Shown piece after piece: positions 63,870 to 64,000 of a DNA stretch of 64,000 bases. Position 1 is the stretch's first letter. The number at the start of each line of letters is the position of its first letter. The notes below the pieces were generated by a model. That model saw nothing but the letters and a program-made list of their open reading frames with translations. It had not been told where the DNA came from and did no database searches. A program made the translations under genes and the position numbers. Source of the DNA: Ensifer sp. LC11 (GTDB lineage: Bacteria > Pseudomonadota > Alphaproteobacteria > Rhizobiales > Rhizobiaceae); assembly GCF_001695835.1 (NCBI RefSeq), contig NZ_MBSO01000016.1:44421-108420 (forward strand). The letters run 5' to 3'.

Positions 63870-64000
63870 ATGAACATCAAAAGCCTTCTTCTCGGCTCCG
63901 CTGCTGCTCTCGCAGCAGTATCCGGCGCACAGGCAGCCGACGCCATCGTCGCAGCCGAGCCGGAGCCCATGGAATACGTTCGCGTTTGCGACGCTTTCGG
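63870..64000 (+). CDS. Porin, 5' part only
   Basis: Only 43 codons are inside the window: a signal peptide ([19 protein letters not shown]) and the start of the mature protein ([20 protein letters not shown]). This opening is characteristic of the alphaproteobacterial porin family (RopA/Omp2b), trimeric outer-membrane general porins. The gene continues past the window end. Confidence 0.8.
   Translation, partial: MNIKSLLLGSAAALAAVSGAQAADAIVAAEPEPMEYVRVCDAF

Overview
The window is high-GC DNA from an alphaproteobacterium, most likely a member of the Rhizobiaceae and probably Ensifer/Sinorhizobium-like. This is inferred from Aap-type amino-acid permeases, a cyoABCD operon ending in SURF1 instead of cyoE, a SbmA/BacA-type membrane protein, a rhizobial-style porin start at the right edge, a rhizobial-looking intergenic repeat near 49.4 kb, and the density of LysR/GntR-controlled ABC transport operons. 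No tRNA, rRNA, CRISPR array, prophage or intact transposon was seen.

Layout. 0-4 kb: a translationally coupled cluster of two CX5R (tyrosine/dual-specificity type) phosphatases around a GntR regulator, followed by two polar amino-acid ABC permeases. 4-6 kb: a deletion scar joins the 3' part of a lysR gene to the 3' part of an ilvD-family dehydratase gene, leaving two head-to-head pseudogenes. 6-9 kb: a NudK-type Nudix hydrolase and an exported cyclase divergent from its LysR regulator. 9-12.4 kb: an EmrAB-like efflux pair and a MaoC-type hydratase behind a promoter with an operator over its -10. 12.6-15.3 kb: histidine kinase, FixJ-type regulator and a secreted HbpS/GlcG-like protein. 15.5-18.8 kb: a TonB siderophore receptor and an AraC regulator. 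18.9-24 kb: the cyoABCD-surf1 operon (bo3 quinol oxidase). 24-35 kb: an MFS transporter, an OmpR-type two-component pair, a membrane methyltransferase with a CmoA homologue, an exported PDZ/S41 protease, a PLP decarboxylase, a methyltransferase, and a SbmA-like ABC protein whose ATPase motifs are degenerate.

35-57.5 kb is the most interesting part: two adjacent nitrogen-compound uptake and catabolism units. Unit A (35.4-47.4 kb) holds a ureidoglycine aminohydrolase-like cupin, a GntR regulator, a hydantoin/Asp-Glu racemase, and a seven-gene operon of a peptide-type ABC transporter with two amidohydrolases. A near-identical 17-bp operator sequence (16 of 17 positions) lies both in the gntR-racemase intergenic region and in front of the transporter operon, tying the two together as one regulon. 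Unit B (47.7-56.4 kb, LysR gene divergent) is a nine-gene operon: polar amino-acid ABC importer, N,N-dimethylformamidase-like amidase, class III aminotransferase, beta-keto-acid cleavage enzyme (BKACE), GNAT acetyltransferase and acetylpolyamine deacetylase. Its content reads as a catabolic pathway for an acylated amino compound that I cannot match to a described one.

57.5-64 kb: a thioesterase, a nucleoside 2-deoxyribosyltransferase, an exported pentapeptide-repeat protein, a LysR-LysE exporter pair, a MocR-type regulator, a DUF983 protein and the start of a porin gene.
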